Shown: positions 32,557 through 44,862, numbered from the stretch's first letter. The stretch: 64,000 nucleotides of DNA from Adiantum capillus-veneris (GCA_014529385.2 CM043968.1:130131018-130195017), one strand, 5' to 3'. Numbers and translations: made by a program. The notes: generated by a model not told the origin, from the sequence alone.

Positions 32557-33629
32557 TGTCACGTGACACATCCAACCCTATGTGTCCGTGGACAAGTTAC
32601 AGCATGACAAGGGTTCAGTCAGTCTAGCTTAGGAAGTGTTCTGACACTTTTGTGAGTCTGTTCGCAGACCGTGCATGCCCAGGCAGTTAGAGTAGATGCA
32701 TATCCTCTGGTTGCACACCGCATGATCATCAGCATTACCAACAGAATCCATCGGGAGCATTTTCCAGTGCATTAAACATATTTTTCCTATTTTTGACATT
32801 TTTCACTTATTATTTTAAGTAACTTTTGTTGGGAACTGAGTAGGACAAATTGGGTAAGATAATATATAAGCAAACCTAGGCTAGCACTATTTGGCAGAAG
32901 AGCAAGGAGAACACAAGCCACAGGCAGCAGGTTCCCCCTCTCTCTCTCAAGCATGACTTTTCCCCCTTGGTGGCGTTTTTCCTCTAAGCAAGATCCCCAA
33001 CACCCTAGCGTTTTCAGCAGTAGCATCATCGCCACAGATCCAGCACCTAGCGTTTTCAGTATCAACCTCATCGCCAGCACCCTAGCGTTTTCAACAGTCA
33101 ACCATCATCACCACAGATTCAGCATGATAGCGTTTTTCAGCCTGCATATTCAGCCCTAAATCAGCGTTTTGTACAGCCATTTTCAGCCTAAAACCAGCGT
33201 TTTGGAAGAGCCTAAAACCAGCGTTTTTGGGACAGCAGATTTCAGCCTTGTGGCGTTTTTAGACAGCAGAGCAAGCACGCAGATTTTCAGCCATCAAGTC
33301 GGTCTCGTCATCCACGTCGTCGACATCGACATAGCCCCAGACTTGTATCAATTCTTGTTCATCCACTTTGTACCAGTTTGTGCAATCAATAGTAGACCAC
33401 TCTTGCCAATGAGAGTGGGGCCTTCGGAGGAGGGTTTACAAACGTCTCTGGTGTCGTATTCTCTTCTCTTAGTCTCATACACCTTCTCACACAGTGTCCA
33501 TTCACTTTTGTTGTGTCCATTGCACTCTCTCATTAAGAACAGAAGGCTCTCCCTTCCATAAGTAAAAGGAACCTTGAGCACAGTTCGGAGCACTTATCTT
33601 GAGCAAAGTTCATCATTCATTCCGCTGCA
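32557..33629 (+). repeat. LTR3 (3' LTR of F)
   Basis: 1073 bp, begins TGTCACGTGACACATCC and ends CATTCATTCCGCTGCA. Contains repeated CCTAGCGTTTTCAG motifs (33003-33095). The same LTR occurs as a solo copy in antisense at 57384-58601. Confidence 0.88.
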
Positions 33630-33936
33630 CCTTACATCATAGTTAACACTCTTGTGTATTCAACACTTGTTAACTCATGTATGGTCTACTTGTGAGACCG
33701 TTCCATTGACATAGTGGATAACTTTCACACTGTGCCACTGGCTTTAATAGAGTCCATAACCTTTAGTACACTTCGAATCCTTTCAAGCATAATAAACCAG
33801 CAATTTAAAAATGCGTCAACATGTACTCGCTAGAAGCAATTATTGTACTCTTGACAACTGACAAGACATACGCACTAAACAAACTTTTGGATAAAACTTT
33901 TATTCCCCAAGGGCAATTGCCAAGCAGGGTACACTT
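33630..33936. other. Unassigned spacer between LTR3 and H
   Basis: About 300 bp of AT-rich sequence with no ORF, LTR end or tRNA-like signal that I can support. It is probably the 3' untranslated part of H, into which F inserted. Confidence 0.4.
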
Positions 33937-34891
33937 CTATTGCACTAAATCCATAGATACATGAGAAGTGCTAGCTCTTGGATCACCCCCCTCTAGCGCA
34001 GGTCTCTTTCCTTTTGACCTTTGCTCTACTTGAGTCGGAGAATACGTAGGTGGTAAACCAAAGGCTTCAAGGTAAAGCTGCAATACATTTGGTGACTCTA
34101 ATAGTTCACTCTCTTCCATCCACTTTGCATCCATAGTTGGATAGTTCTTGAACTTCACCAAATATCGCCTTGTAACCTTGCCTTTTCTTTCCTTGTGTGC
34201 CATGATCTATTCTGGGATCAAAATTTTATCAAGCTCTTCAACTTCTAGTTGCTCTTCAATTGGCATATCCTCTGGCACATCACCAACAAATGGTCTGAGA
34301 AGACTCACGTGAAAAGCATTGTGAATCTTCCAGTTCTCAGGCAATTTCAGCCTATAACTGACGTCACTGATCTTCTTTGTTACTTGAAAAGGCCCATAAT
34401 AACGCATACTAAGCTTTGTAAAGAGACTTTCTTTACCTTTTCGCTTCTTTAACCGTGCCTTTTCAAACCCAACAGTACCCAATCACCAAGTGAAAACAGC
34501 AATTCACGACGGTGGAGATCAGCAGCTTTCTTTTGCTTTGCCTATGTCCTTTGAAGGGCATGCTTTATCTTCTAGTACATTTCATCCATATTCTGTACAT
34601 ATTGGTCTGCTTGAAAGATCTTTTCCTTGGTATGTAAAATGAGAGGAACTTTCACATGACCTTCGACAATTTCAAAAGGTGCTTTGCCTGTTGAAGAATG
34701 CACTGTATTATTGTACGCATACTCAACCAACGGCAAATACTGCTCCCACTTCGCCTTGTGCTCTGACACATAGCACTCAAGCAGATCCAAGACAGTAGAA
34801 TTTGCCTCTTCTGACTGCCCATCTGTCTGTGGATGAAACGACGATGAGAACTTAAGCGTAGTGCCCATATTCTCAAATATGCCTCTCCAGA
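33937..34891 (-). pseudogene. Element H pol, 3' part: IN core end and chromodomain
   Basis: Minus-strand blocks: FSSSFHPQTDGQSEEANSTV and YLPLVEYAYNNTVHSSTGKA (34572-34868), a frame change near 34570, then FEKARLKKRKGKESLFTKLS, YGPFQVTKKISDVSYRLKLP and NAFHVSLLRPFVGDVPED (34207-34482). A TAG at 34207 separates this from the chromodomain-like module RRYLVKFKNYPTMDAKWMEE (33937-34203). The module is thought to steer integration toward particular chromatin. Confidence 0.85.
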
Positions 34892-34896
34892 ATAGA

Positions 34897-36257
34897 TGTC
34901 ACAAAACGGGAGCGTACACGAGCACTTAGAAAATCTGAAAATTATAATTCTTTGCAAACATGAGAGAAGGGAGAAGATCGACACAGTATTGGGGACCAGA
35001 AGATGGGCTGGTCCCCCCCGTAAAGAGTATTCTTTTATTCAGGGAGAATTCTTGTACAAGCACGAGAACCCGAGGAAACCCCTCCGTTCTGTAATCTTAG
35101 ACCCGAAGGTCGTGCTTTCCCGTAAAGAGCTTGGGCACAAGGCCGTTCCTTCCCGTAAGGGACTCAGGTGCGAAGCCGTGCTTTCGCGTAAGGGACTTAG
35201 GCGTGAAGCCGTACTTTCTCGTAAGGGACTTATGCGTGAAGCCGTACTTCCCGTAAAGGGCCTTCCCGTAAGACGGGAGATTCCCGCAAAACAAACCACA
35301 CAAAGCAACAATTCTCAAAGCGTATCAACACTTTATACCTGTCGCTTCTTGCTCGGAGAATCGACCTCCGTACTCAGTCGTCACGCGAATACTTGTAGTT
35401 TTCGTCGCCAGACTCTGCTCCAAAACCCTAGCGTTGATGCTTTTCTGCTGCTTTCGGCTCTCCCAAACTGAAACGCTGGCTACCCTTTTATAGGGTCCGA
35501 CACCCAGCAGGAACAGGGGTCCAAAAGCAGAACTTGGCGCTCCTAGAGAGAGGAGAGAGAAAATCACGTTTTCTAGAGAGAGGAGAGAGAAAATCGCGTT
35601 TTTTAGAAAGAGGAGAGAGAGAGATCGCAATTCAGCCCCCTGCATAGCTATTAGCGCTGGCTTTTTTTATAAGAGCCTTGCTTGCTTTATTTTATTAATA
35701 AAGGGGCCGGTCACTTAAAAGTGACCGGTCACTTTATAAAATAAAGTGTGAACCTGTTCAAACTTTAAAAACTCACTTAGTTAGTGAAAACAATGCTACA
35801 CGGACACATTCGAGGCGTCCCCGGGTGCAAGACACGACACAGATGCAATGCAGACACAGACTCCTCGCAGGAAAACATCTGTCCTCTCGCGACTGTTCCT
35901 GCTTTTCGTAAAAAGCGTCATTGAACCCATCTTTATTCTTGTGCTTGCGTTCTTACGCGTATTTTCTTACTCAGTTCGGATTTCCTCCTTAGCCTACGAG
36001 ATGCCCCCTTACTGATGCACCTGTCACCCATCATGTGACGCATCAGAGGTACTCGTAACACGGCCCTTTTCACCGAACTTACGGAAACTACTTCGCGATG
36101 TTTACCGTCACCCATCAAATGACACATCAGAGTTGTCCGTTCCTGATGGAAGTTCCTGTAGCTACAATCTTCTAACAGTTCTTAGTGTACATAATAAAAT
36201 ATCCTAAAAAAAGAGATTTAATCATTTAAAAATAAGAAAATAGTCCAATTAGCAACA
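34897..36257 (-). repeat. LTR4 (3' LTR of G)
   Basis: 1361 bp; on the element strand TGTTGCTAATTGG...CGTTTTGTGACA. Contains 33-bp tandem repeats (35100-35280) and GAGAGGAGAGAGAAAATC repeats (35535-35620). Confidence 0.93.
35100..35280. repeat. 33-bp tandem repeats in LTR4 (left copy)
   Basis: About five degenerate units of the type CGTAAGGGACTTAGGCGTG plus AAGCCGTACTTTC. The matching array in the other LTR is 47816-47975. The period is a multiple of three, so both strands stay open and give repeat-protein-like frames; I regard these as non-coding. Confidence 0.85.
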
Positions 36258-36269
36258 TCCCTCTGGCTT
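36258..36269 (-). promoter_or_regulatory. Polypurine tract of G
   Basis: Element-strand AAGCCAGAGGGA directly upstream of the 3' LTR; short and interrupted by pyrimidines, overlapping the pol stop region. Confidence 0.6.
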
Positions 36270-37195
36270 CTAAACAGTTGACCTCAACTGTAGTGCTTGG
36301 ACATATACCTCCAGTATCTCGGGATAAGTTGCTAATTCCTCCTGCGTCATCCACTGAGCATCTAGATTTGAATAGTTCTTAAACTTAACCAAATACTTCC
36401 GTGTTATCTTTCCGGATTTGAGAGACCGCTCCTGATGACTTACTATTTGCTCTGGTTGGAGTATTTCTTCTGTTTCCTCAACCTCAGGAGGTTCCTCAGC
36501 ACTAGGCTGGCTTGGAGGCGGTCCCACATACGGCCGGAGTAAACTGACATGGAAAGCATTATGGATCTTCCAATTAGGCGGTAGCTCTAATCGGAAAGCG
36601 ACATCATTCACTCGCTCAGTGATCTTAAACGGCCCATAATAACGGGTAGAAAGTTTTACCACTTTCCCCTTATGAGACGCTTGTTTCTTAAGTCTTGCCT
36701 TCTCAAACTTGAGTAAGACTAACTGTCCGACTGTTAAGTCTAGATTCCTTCTGTGCTTGTCTGCAGCTTTCTTATGCTTTTCCTGAGAGCGTAGAATAGC
36801 TCTCCTAACTTGCCCGTAGGCGGTGTCCAAATCCCGGACAAATTCATCCGCTGCAAAGATCTTATCCTTAGTTAAAAGGATCGGTGGAAGCAAAGGCTTA
36901 CCATAGAGAATCTCAAAAGGTGCTTTCCCCGTCGATGAGTGTATGGTATTGTTATACGCATACTTGACAAGAGGCAAATATTTCTCCCAGTCAGATTGCC
37001 GGTCTGACACATAAGCTTTAAACATATCCAATACTGTGGAATTGGCTATCTCACTTTGCCCGTCCGTTTGAGGATGGTAGGCAGATGAAAAATTCAGCTT
37101 TGTACCAAGATTATCCATCAAGGCACGCCAAAAATTTCCTGTCATGCGAGGATCTCGATCACTCACAATAGACTTAGGCATTCCATGATGCTTAA
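36270..37195 (-). pseudogene. Element G pol, 3' part: IN core end and chromodomain
   Basis: Continues IN after element E: HHGMPKSIVSDRDPRMTGNF (second catalytic Asp), FSSAYHPQTDGQSEIANSTV (region of the third acidic residue), YNNTIHSSTGKAPFEILYGK, a Lys-rich GPY/F-type region (FEKARLKKQ, YYGPFKITERVNDVAFRLEL) and a chromodomain-like end RKYLVKFKNYSNLDAQWMTQ. Over 300 codons are open to the natural stop at 36270. Confidence 0.9.
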
Positions 37196-37746
37196 TGCAA
37201 CAGACTTGGACACTCCAAGTCAAGAATCAACCGCGACAACACCAAATAACCACTTCCAAACAATTCACAGATCACAATAGATTTGCACTGGCCCGGCGGA
37301 GTTCCGTGCCTAGAGATATTGGCCCCAAAGACTGGCGCCCCTTTCGGTATTTCTTTTTATATTAATCAATCATCGAAGTACAAGAGAGCGGTTAGGGTTT
37401 CACTCTCAGACTCTGTGTCCAGATGCCTTGAGAAGTGAGGCCCTCACCACTAATTTAAAGGTTACAAGGGATGCCCAAAAGCAGAGCCCCAAAAGCTTCA
37501 AATCAAAAAGCAATTGCCCTCTCTCTCTCTCACAGAGAGTCAAAACATGAAAGCAAAAGCATTCTCTCTCTCTTTCTCATTTAAGTAGAGAAAAAGCGAA
37601 ATTTGCGTCACTCATCATTTTCCTTTTTTTTTTTTAATTTTAAATTTCAGCCTCCGCGATTTTCGAAAATTAGGGTTTTTGGCAGAAATTAGGGTTTGCA
37701 GGAATTTTAGGGTTTCTGCTGTCCGCCACGTCATCACTTTGTGACA
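37196..37746 (-). repeat. LTR1 (3' LTR of E)
   Basis: 551 bp. Its element-strand end is TCTGTTGCA rather than TTTGTTACA; the other LTR of E has the same variant ending, so the change predates insertion. Confidence 0.93.
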
Positions 37747-38351
37747 TACCCCCCTCTTGAAAGCATTGTAATCGACCGCGATTACGCCTGCAAAACCGAC
37801 AAAAGCCATAAACCGTCTTAGCAGGCACTGACTGTTAGTACCTACGTACTAGGAACACACATCTAGCACATGTACAAAATCGACAGTCACATCACACGAC
37901 ATCACAGGACATCACCAGACATCACAGGACATCACATGACATTCAACATTCATTCGGATCTTAGACCATGATTTATCGGCAATGTAGCTAGCAATCACAT
38001 CTAGGTCCAATCGGGACCTCAACGATGTCCGATTGACTAACCTCTATTGCAACCATGTCTATTCGAGATCAATCAGACTAAAATACTGCAGTCATTTCGG
38101 CTATCAGTTCCTGCACTCACAAGAAGTCAAGAACAAATCAGTATCATAATCAGGAATTCCATTTCATAAAGTCATCCAGCAGAATACTGTCAGCTCTCAG
38201 TATCCCTGAAGCTCAAAGAGACATCAGTGACTTTAGTATCAAAATCGAGGCATCTGTTGACAAAGGAGTTAGGTGACTCCCCTCTTGTGCATCCCACTAC
38301 ACCAGATCTCCGGCCAAGCTGAATTCTGGGTTCCGTTTGGAGTAGACTATG
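37747..38351 (-). other. PPT and 3' UTR of E
   Basis: Polypurine tract at 37747-37760 (element strand TCAAGAGGGGGGTA), then about 590 bp of non-coding sequence nearly identical to that of B, including the GACATCACA repeats (37890-37945). Confidence 0.8.
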
Positions 38352-41300
38352 CTAAACCAAAACATCGAGGTAAAGTTTCATAATCCGAGGAGTATCTGCT
38401 AGGTCCTCCTCCTCCATCCACTTCGCATCAAATGCAGGAAAGTTCTTGCACTTAACCAAGAACCGCCTTCGGACTTTACCTTTCTTCGTATCATTATGTG
38501 CCAAAATCTGTTCAGGAACAAGGATCTCCTCGTTTTCTTCCACTTTGGGTTGCTCATCAGGCTCCCCATCATCAAGCACATCACCCTTAACAGGTTTCAA
38601 GAGACTCACATGCAATGCATTGTGAATCCTCCAAGTATGTGGCAGTTTCAATCGGAAGGAGACATCATTTATCTTGTCAGTAATTTGGAAAGGTCCGTAG
38701 TATCACATACTAAGCTTTGGGAGAAGCCTCTCCTTTCCCTTTTTCTTTCTTAGGCGTGCCTTCTCAAAAGTAAGAGCACCCAATCATCCTCCTTCAGTTT
38801 CCAGTCGCGACGATGGCGATCCGCTGCCTTTTTCTGTCGTTCTTGAGACTCTTGCAAAGTCTCGCGAACCTTGGCAAAAGCCGTATCCAAATTTCGCGAA
38901 TATTCATCCGCTTCAAATTTCTAATCTTTCGTGCTCAGGAAGGATGGAACCTTCGCAGCAGTTTCAACAATCTCACATGGCGTCTTCCCCGTCGAAGAGT
39001 GTATCGTGTTATTGTAGGCAAATTCCACCAAAGGTAAGTTCTTTTCCCATTGAGTCTTCTGATACGAGCTACAAGACTTCAATAAATCTAAAATCACTGA
39101 ATTGGCAATCTCAGATTGCCCGTCAGTCTGCAAGTGGAACGATGACGAGAACTGCAACCGCGTGCCAATGTTCTCCCAAATTGCCTTCCAAAACAAACTC
39201 ATAAATCTGGGGTCTCTGTCGGAGACAATCGTCTGAGGCGTGCCATGTAATCGGAAAATGATCGTGATCATTCTGTATTCTCGGGAGATAAAATAAAATG
39301 AAATCCATTTCAATATTTTCCCAGGGGCGGGTGGGTATGGGTAAAGGCTGTAACAATCCCTGTGCCTTATGCCTGTCAAACTTGACCTTCTGGCATACCA
39401 AGCAACTGCGCACAAACTCTTCCACATCCTTCTTCAGTCTCCGCCAAAAGAAATCTCTCTCTACCCCTTTCATGGTGGTAGCAATGCCGCGGTGACCCGT
39501 AAAAGGTGGACAGTGGCAATCAGTCATAACCTTTTCCCTCAACGGCTGTGTAACGCACAACATAGTCTTTTTCATCAAGTAGCCTTCCCGAAGGGAGTAT
39601 CCAGCTACTGTCTTCCCATACCGTATTCGTGTGAAAATATCTGCAAAATGTGTATCTGTGGCACACTGATCGACCATATCCTCGAAGCTCCTATGATGTA
39701 TCGCGGAAATAGCCAGAACCAACGGTTTTCGAGACAAAGCATCTCCCACCACATTCTTCTGTCCCTGCACATGGACAATCTGGAAGTGGAACTGTGACAA
39801 GATGTTCACCCACCGCATCTGCTTTTCCGAAAGCTGCTTCTGTGACAAGAAGTAGCGCAAACTCTGATGGTCTGTAAAGACAGTAAAATCCGCTCCGAGT
39901 AGGTAATGCCGCCACTGAGTAAGAGCGTGGATCACCGCCAAAAGCTCTTTCCCATAGATCTGTGCTGTCATCTCCGGCCTAGAGAACAAACGGCTCTGGT
40001 AAGCTATGACATGGCCTTCTTGCATCAAGACCGTACCCAGACTACGACCACAAGCATCACAAAATACTTCAAATGACTTCTGCAAGTCCGGCAAAGTCAA
40101 ATCTGGTCCTGTAGTGAATTTCTCTTTCAATGTCTGAAAGGCAGTCACCTCTGTGGGTCCCCACGAAAAAGGTACTCCTTTCTGTGTCAAGGTATGCAAA
40201 GGGGAAGCAACCTCTGCAAACTTTCATATGAACCGCCTGTAGTACGAACACAGTCCCAAGAAGCTTCTAGCTTCATGGACATTCCTCAAATCGGGCCAAT
40301 CACGGATAGTCTCTGTCTTGGCCGGGTTCATTTGCACTCCTGCTGTTGACACAATGTGTCCCAAAAAAATGTATCTTTGGTAGGAAAAATTCACTTTTCT
40401 TAGTATTAATCACTAATGTGTGATCTCGTAATGCCTGAAAGACTTGAAGTAGATGATCTCTGTGTTCTGTCTCATTCTTGGAGAAAACAATGATGTCGTC
40501 AAAGAAAGTGCCAACAAATAGCCTGTACTCTTGAAAAATCCTATCCATCATCCGGTTAAATGTCGCAGGAGCATTGGTTAAGCCAAAAGGCATCACCAAA
40601 AACTCAAATAACCCAAAAGTCGTCCGAAAAGCTGTCTTGTAGACATCTCCTGGCGCTATCCTGATCTAATGATATCCACTCTTCAAGTCAATCCTGCTAA
40701 AGCACGAGGATCCCTGTAACCTGTCGAGTATATCATCGATCCTAGGAATCGGAAATCTGTTCTTGATGGTGATTTCGTTGAGAGTGCTATAATCGATGCA
40801 CATTCTCCAAGATCCGTCTTTCTTCAAAACCAACAACACTGGAGAGCAATACGGTGAAGTACTAGGCTGGACAAGACCCTTTTCCAAGAGGTCTTTCACT
40901 GAGTTCATAATCTTTTCATTCTGTACTCGGCTCACACGATAAGGTGGCCGATTCGGTGGCGTGCTTCCAGATATCAGATCAATGGTATGATCTTCAGGCC
41001 CTCTCAAAAGCAATCGGCATGAGCGTGGAGAAAAAAATCTTGGCGTTCTTTTCTTCAGGTCAAAACATATTCAACTTTTATCCATCGTTCAGTTCTCCCA
41101 AAAAAATGAGTAAGAAAACTGAAGTTCATCAAGTACAATCTCTAAGCCCTTCATTTATCAAAGTCGCTTTCTCGGCCCGGTAGTCAACCACGGCGTAGTT
41201 CTTGTGGTACCAAGGGATCCCGAGTAGAACGTCACTCGCGTGCCCTGAACACCCCTGTCATTGCAAACAAAGTTTGCCAATGCTCGGTGTAATGGCAACA

Positions 41301-41460
41301 TCCCATCCGGGTGCCAGTCGAACTACCTCTGCCTGTGGCGTCAGTCTGTCGGGCGTAGTTCCAAATCGAGCCGCCAATTCCAAGTGAAAAGAAGTTGGCC
41401 TTACTCCTTCAAAAGAGCTTCCTGATCCTTCACTTTGCCCCGAAAGCGGCAAAGTTTGTA
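38352..41460 (-). pseudogene. Element E pol
   Basis: PR remnant (about 41200-41460) with the active-site Asp segment missing, as in B. RT in two pieces: 40666-41013 ([27 protein letters not shown]) ending at a TAG in GYH*IRIAPGD, and 40300-40599 ([17 protein letters not shown]). RNase H and IN run openly for 358 codons (39123-40199) with TDHQSLRYF, ADALSRKP-like sequence changed to GDALSRKP, HRGIATTMKG and CLVCQKVKF. The IN core has the same deletion as B (MDFI joined to the ITWHASDD/LHGTPQTIVSDRD region). The chromodomain-like end FLVKCKNFPAFDAKWMEE is at 38352-38651. Confidence 0.88.
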
Positions 41461-43085
41461 CTTTAATTCATTAGATTCGGTGCAGGTCCCACGCCATGTG
41501 GTACCAGTTCTGCTTTTCTATCTGCCTTTTCTGCCACATTCGTCAGCTGCTCTCGAACTCTCAGACCTGTCGTCGTCTTTATCATTCTGTTCTTTCTGTG
41601 CCTTATCAGGGCACTTTGCGGAAATATGTCCATGTTCCCCGCATCCAAAGCACTTCCCCTCTCTGATGAAGCGAGCTCTCTCCTCAGGAGTAAGCTTGGG
41701 TCGTGCATCCTTTTTTTTCTCTGGGTTGCTCTTTTTCATTCTACTTTCATTCCCATAAGTCTGTTCGGCTCGTTGTGTCATGGCCTCATCTGTGGGGTAG
41801 GTCAGACTGCCCGAGTGAATGGCAAAGCCCCGCTTCGCATGACTCATCAACTCCTGAACAGAAGCTGACTTCTGTTCCAAGCAGTGATTTCGGATCTCTG
41901 TAGGTAGACCCAAGGTAAACCGCTCAATCTGTTCTCTGAACGAGATCTTCTTGAATGAAGAGGCGGGTAGAAAAGAGCTCGAGAATCTTTCACAATAAGA
42001 ATTCACTGTATCGCTCTTGGTCATCCGGAGACGGTTCCAAGCAGCTCGTATATCTCGCTCAAACTCCTGAGTCAACCAAGAAGAAATAAAAAGCCTCTTG
42101 AATTTCAGCCATGTAACTGGCACAGTCTTGCTTAATAGAAGCGTGGACCACCAAGTACGAGCATTCCCCTTAAAGTAAGAGGCAGCTCTCAGAATCTTGG
42201 AGTGCTCTGAATAGCTTCCTCCCGCGAAAGCGATGTCAAAGTGCTGTATAAAAGACAAAGCCTTCGAAGCATCTGAGTATCCTGAAAAGTATCAAACTTG
42301 ATCGAGTGGCCACCTTCCTTAAACTCTCGGACTTTCTTGCTTTTATCTTCGAGAAAGTCATACTGGTTGGCTTTGTAAAAATTCTTCTTGTTCGCATAAA
42401 ACTTTCCGTCATCGGAATCTGAGCTGTCTGTAGACGAGTCCTCAGTAGAACTGTCAGTCTCTGGGCGAGATTTAGCCTTCTTTGCCTTTCTCTTGCCCTT
42501 TCCAAAGCGTTGCTTCTTGCTTCGCTTTTTACCTTTTCTGTCTTCTTCGCTCGAATCCGAGGAGCTAGAAGAACTGTCAGAAGAAGAAGAAGAAGAACTG
42601 GGTAGGTCTTCAAACTTGACGCGCTTCTTCAATTTCTTTGCCTTGTCAAATGTCGACCGACGACCCAAATATGCCGGGAAGTCAGTGCCTTTCTTATGCT
42701 TTTTGCCGTGCTTTTTGGCTTTCTTTTGCGTGTCAAAAAGCTGAGCAATCCGTGCATCAACCACGTTCTCTAGTTCCTTCTCCGTATATTTCTTGGAGGC
42801 AGAAGGTTTCTTGAGAGCGGGTTTCGGGAGTGGTGTTGTGGTTCTCTGCCACTCCGTCTGTACCTCTTCCAAAGAGGTCTGGTTCATATATTTTGCCATC
42901 TTCGGGTCCTTGGCAAAATTGAGCATCATCTTTGTTGCATCGCCGATCAACTGGCGACGCTCTATCTCTCGCCGCTCCGCCTAAGTAGGCCAAGGCGGGC
43001 CATACTCTCTGCCTGAATCTTCGTTGTGATCCCAACCCGCATCTCCAGATGCAGAGGGAGTCGACTGATCATTGCCTGAAGCCAT
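41461..43085 (-). pseudogene. Element E gag
   Basis: Start ATG at 43085 (MASGNDQSTPSASGDAGWDH). TAG follows YGPPWPT, as in B. From there 253 codons are open (42189-42950): MMLNFAKDPKMAKYMNQTSL, Lys-rich block, poly-Ser/Asp linker, NQYDFLEDKSKKVREFKEGG. A frameshift near 42260 leads into the capsid frame (41518-42258): FIQHFDIAFAGGSYSEHSKI, KGNARTWWSTLLLSKTVPVT, FTLGLPTEIRNHCLEQKSAS. The intact zinc knuckle CFGCGEHGHISAKC is at 41611-41652. It is the clearest copy for reading the family-1 gag layout. Confidence 0.87.
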
Positions 43086-43144
43086 AGGTGCCGCGGAAAA
43101 AAAAATTCGGGGATCGGATTTCCCGTAGAAGAGAAATTGGCCGT

Positions 43145-43156
43145 GCTCTGATACCA
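43145..43156 (-). promoter_or_regulatory. Primer-binding site of E
   Basis: TGGTATCAGAGC on the element strand, one base from the 5' LTR. Confidence 0.92.
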
Positions 43157-43157
43157 C

Positions 43158-43723
43158 TGCAACAGACTTGGACACTCCAAGTCAAGAATCAACCGCGACA
43201 GCACCAAATAACCACTTCCAAACAATTCACAGATCACAATAGATTTGCACTGGCCCGGCGGAGTTCCGTGCCTAGAGATATTGGCCCCAAAGACTGGCGC
43301 CCCTTTCGGTATTTCTTTTTATATTAATCAATCATCGAAGTACAAGAGAGCGGTTAGGGTTTCACTTTTAGACTCTGCGTCCAGATGCCCTGAGAAGTGA
43401 GGCCCTCACCACTAATTTAAAGGTTACAAGGGATGCCCAAAAGCAGAGCCCCAAAAGCTTCAAATCAAAAGCAATTGCTCTCGCTCTCTCACAGAGAGTC
43501 AAAACATGAAAGCAAAAGCATTCTCTCTCTCTTTCTCATTTAAGTAGAGAAAAAGCGAAATTTGCGTCGCTCATCATTTTCCATTTTTTTTTAATTTTAA
43601 ATTTCAGCCTCCGCGATTTCCGGAAATTAGGGTTTTTGGCAGAAATTAGGGTTTGCAGGAATTTTAGGGTTTCTGGCAGAAATTAGGGTTTCTGCTGTCC
43701 GCCACGTCATCACTTTGTGACAC
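43158..43723 (-). repeat. LTR1 (5' LTR of E)
   Basis: 566 bp, nearly identical to 37196-37746; the main difference is an extra telobox repeat near 43680. Confidence 0.93.
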
Positions 43724-43728
43724 TTAAA

Positions 43729-44862
43729 GATCTGTGCTAGGAAGACCCTAGCCATATGATCTGCTTTGATTGTTTTCTTGACTGGTATGAAGTGTGCTTG
43801 CTTGCTGAACCTGTCCACAATGGTCCAGATCGCGTCATTTCCAGTCTGAGTTCTAGGGAGGTCCATGATGAAGTCCATGGCAATACTTTCCCAAGGTTCA
43901 TTAGGCACAGGTAAAGGTTGTAGCAACCCAGGCGTCCTATGCCGATCATACTTCACTTTTTGGCAAACCAAGCATTCCCTGACATACTTATCAATGTCTG
44001 CTTTAAGGCTAGGCCAAAAGAAATATCTTTCCATTGCTAAGGTCGTAGGGAGAATACCCCGATGACCCGCATAAGGCGAAGCGTGTGCTTCATCCATGAT
44101 CTTCTTTCTTAATGGTTCCGCCACACATAGGGTCTGATGGTGGTAGAGATAACCGTCCCGAATGGAATAGGGAAACTCATTCTCTCCACTATGTAGCTTT
44201 CCCCAAATGCTGGAGAAGTCTGGATCATTCGGATACAAATCCGGTAGTGCTTCTAATTCTTGGTGATACACCGAAGTGATAGCGTTCACCCTTGGCTGCC
44301 TAGACAGTGCGTCTGTGACTACATTCTTACTCCCAGCCGTGTGAAGGATCTGGAAGTGAAACATAGACAAAAAGTTTTCCCACCTCATCTGCTTCTCAGA
44401 TAGTTTCCTTTGCGTAAGAAAATACTGCAAACTCTGGTGATCAGTCTTGATCACAAAATCTGCTCCTAGAAGATAGTGCTTCCAGTTGGATAAGGCGTGA
44501 ATCACAGCCGTGAGTTCCTTTTCATAGATTGATGCATGCAACTCTGCATCCTTAAGTTGTCTGCTTTCGTAGGCCACTGCATGGCCTTCTTGGTTCAACA
44601 CTGCTCCGATGCAATCGCCTGAAGCATCGCAGTGAACCTCAAATGGTTTCCTTAAGTCAGGCACTATCAAAATAGGTCCATGGCTTAGCAAGTACTTGAG
44701 CCGATCAAAAGCTCCTTCTCTCGATCCCCATCTGAAAGGAATCTTCTTCTTTGTCAAATCATGAAGTGGTCCTGCTACATGAGCAAATCCTCGGACAAAC
44801 CTTCGATAATATGAACATAATCCCAGAAAGCTACGTACATCATGTACCGTAGTGGGAATAGG
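43729..44862 (-). pseudogene. Element G pol, middle part: RT end, RNase H, IN start
   Basis: After the TAG at about 44862 (VVED*PIPTT, where relatives have Trp) the frame continues: VRSFLGLCSYYRRFVRGFAH, RNase H with VHCDASGDCIGAVLNQEGHA, YEKELTAVIHALSNWKHYLL and KTDHQSLQYF. Next comes the IN zinc finger (HRGILPTTLAMERYFFWPSL, CLVCQKVKYDRHRTPG), then the first catalytic Asp in WESIAMDFIMDLPRTQTGND and FSKQAHFIPVKKTIKADHMA. It is cut at AQIFK by element E. Confidence 0.9.

Larger units (their letters stand above)
25062..33629 (+). mobile_element. Element F: family-3 Ty3/gypsy, 5' LTR lost, hAT inserted
   Basis: Leader, gag, PR, RT, RNase H, IN and C-terminal module, PPT and a 1.07-kb 3' LTR. 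The 5' LTR and PBS were removed by the deletion that joins it to LTR2-c. A complete hAT transposon splits integrase at 28384-31619. Its proteins are clearly diverged from families 1, G and H. Confidence 0.82.
37196..43723 (-). mobile_element. Element E: complete family-1 Ty3/gypsy (non-autonomous)
   Basis: 6528 bp, LTRs 37196-37746 and 43158-43723, perfect TSD CTTAA (37191-37195 and 43724-43728), inserted in the IN core of G. It is a close relative of B with the same protease, integrase and gag lesions and an independent set of private mutations. Confidence 0.94.

Noticed and set aside
35039-35471. Repeat-protein-like ORFs in LTR4 on both strands (also 47648-48179)
   Set aside because: They come from the 33-bp LTR repeats, whose period is a multiple of three; they have no independent start context and lie within LTRs.
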